The position numbers and the translations under genes are program-made. DNA of 10,134 nt from Achromobacter sp. (GTDB lineage: Bacteria > Pseudomonadota > Gammaproteobacteria > Burkholderiales > Burkholderiaceae_B): the NCBI GenBank assembly GCA_003454835.1, contig DMTA01000531.1, forward strand, positions 1 through 10,134, in the 5' to 3' direction. The notes beneath the pieces were generated by a model, which searched no databases, had not been told where the DNA came from, and worked only from the letters and a program-made list of their open reading frames with translations. This document shows, piece after piece, positions 7,516 through 10,134 of this stretch. The stretch's first letter is position 1. Every line of letters starts with the position of its first letter.

Positions 7516-8300
7516 CACAGTTGGGTCAGGCGGGCCAGCATTTCGTCCGACGTCTTGACGGCCTTGCTGTTCATTTCGTAAGCGCGCTGCGTCGTGATCA
7601 TGTTGACCAGTTCTTCAGCGACGTTGACGTTGGAGGTTTCGACGTACTTCTGCATGATCGAGCCCGCGCCGTCCACACCGGGCTGCAGCAGGTTCGCCGG
7701 ACCCGACGAGTCGGTTTCCAGGTACAGGTTTTCGCCGATGCTTTGCAGGCCGGTCGGGTTGATGAAGGTGGCGATCTGCAGCTGGCCGATCTGCACGTTG
7801 ACGCCGGCGGCGCCGGGTTGCGTCACGGAGACCATGCCGTCGTTGCCGATGGTGATGGACAGCGCGTTGTCCGGCACGTTGATCGGCGGCTGGATGACGT
7901 AGCCGCTGACGGTGACGAGCTGGCCGTTCTGGTCGCGCTGCAGCGCGCCGTCACGCGTGTAGGCCTGGGTGCCATCGGGCAGTTCGACCGGCAGGAAGCC
8001 GCGGCCGTTGATCGCCACGTCCATTTCGCTGCCGGTGTTGTTCAGGTTGCCGTCCGAGTGGATGCGCTCGGTGGCGGCCACGCGCGCGCCGGTGCCCAGC
8101 TGCAGGCCGGACGGCAGTTGCGTGGCGTCGCCCACCTGGGCGCCGGGCTGGCGCAGCGTCTGGTACATCAGGTCCTGAAACACGGCACGGCCGCGCTTGA
8201 ACCCGTTGGTGGAGACATTGGCCAAGTTGTTGGAAATCACGTCCATGGAGGTCTGTTGACCTTCCAGGCCCGTCTTGGCGATCCACAGCGAACGCATCAT
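7515..8300 (-). CDS. flgG: Flagellar distal rod protein FlgG
   Basis: FlgG builds the distal rod, which crosses the P and L rings and connects to the hook. The 261-residue product matches the E. coli length (260). The N-terminus [13 protein letters not shown] and the rod-hook motif [14 protein letters not shown] (23-36) are followed by the stretch at about 46-66 ([20 protein letters not shown]). This stretch matches the FlgG-specific insertion thought to keep the distal rod straight and rigid. The C-terminus has [20 protein letters not shown] and ends [10 protein letters not shown]. Two adjacent ATG codons start the frame; the first (8300) is preferred because GGAG at 8313-8310 is 9 nt upstream. 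The gene follows flgF after 51 nt that contain a perfect inverted repeat, and its stop overlaps the flgH start. Confidence 0.97.
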   Translation of the reverse strand: MMRSLWIAKTGLEGQQTSMDVISNNLANVSTNGFKRGRAVFQDLMYQTLRQPGAQVGDATQLPSGLQLGTGARVAATERIHSDGNLNNTGSEMDVAINGRGFLPVELPDGTQAYTRDGALQRDQNGQLVTVSGYVIQPPINVPDNALSITIGNDGMVSVTQPGAAGVNVQIGQLQIATFINPTGLQSIGENLYLETDSSGPANLLQPGVDGAGSIMQKYVETSNVNVAEELVNMITTQRAYEMNSKAVKTSDEMLARLTQL

Positions 8301-8309
8301 GATGAAAGA

Positions 8310-8313
8310 CTCC
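8310..8313 (-). promoter_or_regulatory. Ribosome binding site of flgG
   Basis: GGAG on the minus strand, 9 nt before the first of two adjacent ATG codons and 12 nt before the second. The spacing favours the first ATG (8300). The site lies 5 nt past the 3' arm of the inverted repeat at 8319-8333, so folding of that stem could affect access to it. Confidence 0.6.
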
Positions 8314-8318
8314 GGTTC

Positions 8319-8333
8319 CGCGGCCTGGCCGCG
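8319..8333 (-). repeat. Perfect inverted repeat in the flgF-flgG gap
   Basis: cgcggcc and ggccgcg are separated by one base, so an RNA would form a short GC stem (about 5 bp with a 5-nt loop). On the minus strand it follows an AT-rich stretch (tttaaataacatttagtt) after the flgF stop and immediately precedes the flgG ribosome site. There is no U-tract on its 3' side, so it is not an obvious terminator. Confidence 0.45.
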
Positions 8334-8351
8334 AACTAAATGTTATTTAAA

Positions 8352-9116
8352 TCAGGCGCTTACGGACAGAATGCCGTTGGCGCGTTCCGCATTGCGGTCC
8401 GACTGCTGAATCACCTGCATCTGCTGCTCGAAGCGGCGGGCGTTTTCGATCATGCCCACCATCGATGCCATCGGATTGGTGTTGCTGCCTTCCAGCACAC
8501 CCGACAGCAGGCGCAGTGCGGGGTCGGCGGGCACCGGCGCCGCGGGCTGGCCGTTGACCGGCGCCATGCGGAAGACGCCGTCGTCGCCGTGCACCAACTG
8601 CTTGTTGTCCGGGTTCACCAGCTTCAGGCGGCCCAGGTTCAGGATGTTGTTCGGCGCGTCGCCGGCGCCCAGCGCCGTGATCGTGCCGTCCGACGTGATG
8701 GTCAGCGCGGCCTGGTCGGGCACGTCGATGGGACCGCCCTGGTCCGACAGGACCGGCTGGCCCAGCGACGTCTGCAGCAGGCCGTTGATGCCGACCTGCA
8801 GGCTGCCGGCGCGGGTATACGCTTCGCCTTGCGGCGTCTGCACCGCAATCCAGCCGTTTTCGCTGGCCAGCGCCACGTCCAGGCTGCGGCCCGTGGTCTG
8901 CATGGTGCCCATCTCGAAGCTGTTGCCGGGCGTGGACGCCACCGTCGAAACACGCGTAGGCAGGCTCACCCCGTCCGTCACGGGAACCGAGCGGTACAGC
9001 GCGATCTGCTCGCGAAAGCCCGCCGTGTTCACGTTGGCCATATTGTTGGAGAGCGCGGCCTGATGCTCCGTGATCCGCGCTGCGCCATTCATGGCGGTGT
9101 AGATGATTCTGTCCAT
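8352..9116 (-). CDS. flgF: Flagellar proximal rod protein FlgF
   Basis: FlgF is one of the rod proteins that link the MS ring to the distal rod, exported by the flagellar type III system. The 254-residue product is close to E. coli FlgF (251). It starts MDRIIYTAMNGAARITEHQ, typical of FlgF and unlike the SLWIAKTG start of FlgG, and carries the rod-hook motif SNNMANVNTAGFR (23-35). The middle contains the conserved block SENGWIAVQTPQGEAYTRAG. The C-terminal part, SNTNPMASMVGMIENARRFE followed by MQVIQQSD, is the FlgF form of the terminal helix. CGGA at 9127-9124 lies 7 nt before the ATG at 9116. The gene follows flgE after 38 nt and belongs to the same transcript. Confidence 0.97.
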   Translation of the reverse strand: MDRIIYTAMNGAARITEHQAALSNNMANVNTAGFREQIALYRSVPVTDGVSLPTRVSTVASTPGNSFEMGTMQTTGRSLDVALASENGWIAVQTPQGEAYTRAGSLQVGINGLLQTSLGQPVLSDQGGPIDVPDQAALTITSDGTITALGAGDAPNNILNLGRLKLVNPDNKQLVHGDDGVFRMAPVNGQPAAPVPADPALRLLSGVLEGSNTNPMASMVGMIENARRFEQQMQVIQQSDRNAERANGILSVSA

Positions 9117-9154
9117 TGCCTATTCCGTCGGTGTCGTCGCGTGCCCAGCGGGCA

Positions 9155-10134
9155 TTACTTCAGGTTCATCAGGACTTGCATGATCTCGTCCTGGGTCTTG
9201 ATGGTCTGCGAATTGGCCTGGTAGGTGCGCTGGGCAATGATCATGTTGACCAGCTCCTTGCTCATGTCCACGTTGGACGCTTCGGTCGCCTGACCCACCA
9301 CCGTCGACATGCTGTTGGTGCCGGGCTGGCCCAGGATCGGCTGACCGGAGGCAGCGGTTTCCTTCCAGGCGTTGTTGCCCACGGGCTGCAGGCCCTGCAG
9401 GTTCGAGAAGTCGGCCAGCACGAGCGTGCCGACGATCTGGGTTTCGCCGTTGGTGTAGCTGGCGACCAGGCTGCCGTCGCTGCTGATGTTGATGCCGCTG
9501 AACTCACCGGACGTGTAGCCGTCGGGCTTGGCGACCAGCTTGTAGTTGCTGCCGTACTGCGTCGTGCCGGTGTAGTTGATCGCGACGTTCAGCGGATCGG
9601 CCGGGGTGGCGGTGCCGCCGGGCTGGGCGAACGACAGGTTCACGATCGGCGCGCTGGTCAGCGTGCCGGCGTTGTTGAACGTGAACTGCTGCGGGTTGCC
9701 CCAGACGCCGCCGGCTTCCGACGTGGGCGCCATGGCCTGGCCGTCCATCGTGTAGTAAACGTCGTACACGCTGGTGCCGCCCGTCGCTTCACGCTTGACG
9801 AAATATTGCATGACCTGGTGCGAGTTGCCCAGGGAGTCGAACACCGTCATGGGCGAGGCGTTCGTGTAGGTGCTGGAGATCTTGGGATCGAACGGCTTGC
9901 CGATTTCGGTGACAGCGGCGGTGTAGTCCACGAAGCCGGGAATGCTTTCCAGCGTGCCCGCGGTGACCTGGCCCGTGCCGTCGAGCGTGACGGTGTTCGG
10001 GGCCGTGCCGTAAACGGCGGCCGGCGGGTTGCCCGGGGCCCACGTCAGCGCGCCGCCGGCGGCCTTGGTGAACGTGTAGGCCGTGCCGCCCAGGGTGACC
10101 GAGCCGGGAACGGCGGGGGCCGGCACGGGGGCGC
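9155..10134 (-). CDS. flgE: Flagellar hook protein FlgE, N-terminal part outside the window
   Basis: FlgE is the subunit of the hook, the flexible joint outside the outer membrane. Only the last 325 codons and the stop are visible; the frame is open to base 10134, so the start lies beyond the window. A GTG at 10126 is in frame but is internal to the gene, not a start. Landmarks are TVFDSLGNSHQVMQYFVK (about 96-113 of the visible part) and YTGTTQYGS. The end is SNVDMSKELVNMIIAQRTYQ, then QTIKTQDEIMQVLMNLK, the standard FlgE C-terminus. The visible part opens with Ala/Pro-rich sequence (APVPAPAVPGS) and a beta-rich stretch before the conserved block that I cannot match to E. coli FlgE (402 residues); it may be an extra loop or domain. 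Confidence 0.95.
   Translation of the reverse strand, partial: APVPAPAVPGSVTLGGTAYTFTKAAGGALTWAPGNPPAAVYGTAPNTVTLDGTGQVTAGTLESIPGFVDYTAAVTEIGKPFDPKISSTYTNASPMTVFDSLGNSHQVMQYFVKREATGGTSVYDVYYTMDGQAMAPTSEAGGVWGNPQQFTFNNAGTLTSAPIVNLSFAQPGGTATPADPLNVAINYTGTTQYGSNYKLVAKPDGYTSGEFSGINISSDGSLVASYTNGETQIVGTLVLADFSNLQGLQPVGNNAWKETAASGQPILGQPGTNSMSTVVGQATEASNVDMSKELVNMIIAQRTYQANSQTIKTQDEIMQVLMNLK

Noticed and set aside
7516..7518. GTG as the start of flgH
   Set aside because: In frame and possible, but the next codon is an ATG that overlaps the flgG stop as TGATG, a common coupled start; the difference is one residue in the signal peptide.
5656..7581. A plus-strand open frame of about 640 codons opposite flgH, flgI and part of flgJ
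   Set aside because: The translation is rich in His, Arg, Gly, Ala and Asp without domains, which is the usual shadow of a GC-rich gene on the other strand. The minus-strand frames give full-length FlgH, FlgI and FlgJ.

Overview
The window is the distal part of a flagellar hook, basal-body and junction gene cluster. All nine recognisable genes lie on the minus strand, so transcription runs from high to low coordinates: flgE (3' part only), flgF, flgG, flgH, flgI, flgJ, flgK, flgL, then a methyl-accepting chemotaxis protein (MCP) gene that runs off the low-coordinate end. The DNA is GC-rich, the flg order is the classical proteobacterial one, and the protein sequences look to me like those of the Alcaligenaceae (Achromobacter/Bordetella group of betaproteobacteria). 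That placement is by recognition, not by a search.

Layout along the minus strand. FlgE (hook, 5' end outside the window) is followed by FlgF (proximal rod) and FlgG (distal rod). Next come FlgH (L-ring lipoprotein), FlgI (secreted P-ring protein) and FlgJ (rod cap fused to a peptidoglycan hydrolase). The three starts of flgH, flgI and flgJ lie within 5 nt of the preceding stop codon or overlap it, and none has a clear Shine-Dalgarno sequence, which suggests translational coupling. A 73-nt gap then separates flgJ from flgK. It carries a good sigma-28 (FliA) type promoter whose -35 box overlaps the flgJ stop codon, so flgK and flgL (hook-filament junction proteins) can be expressed as a late transcript. 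After flgL, a 141-nt gap with two GC-rich hairpins precedes the MCP.

The genes form one assembly path: the rod is built (FlgF, FlgG) with FlgJ opening the peptidoglycan. The P and L rings (FlgI, FlgH) then form the bushing, the hook (FlgE) grows, and FlgK and FlgL join hook to filament. The MCP supplies sensory input to the flagellar motor through the chemotaxis pathway.

I see no mobile element, RNA gene, CRISPR array or unknown gene cassette, and I do not think the window contains a new system. The points worth a second look are the late promoter inside the operon, intergenic hairpins, possible extra segments in FlgL and FlgE relative to enteric homologues, and an MCP sensor domain that lacks two of the three amino-acid-binding arginines of Tsr/Tar. 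Long plus-strand frames exist opposite most genes but look like GC-rich shadows.
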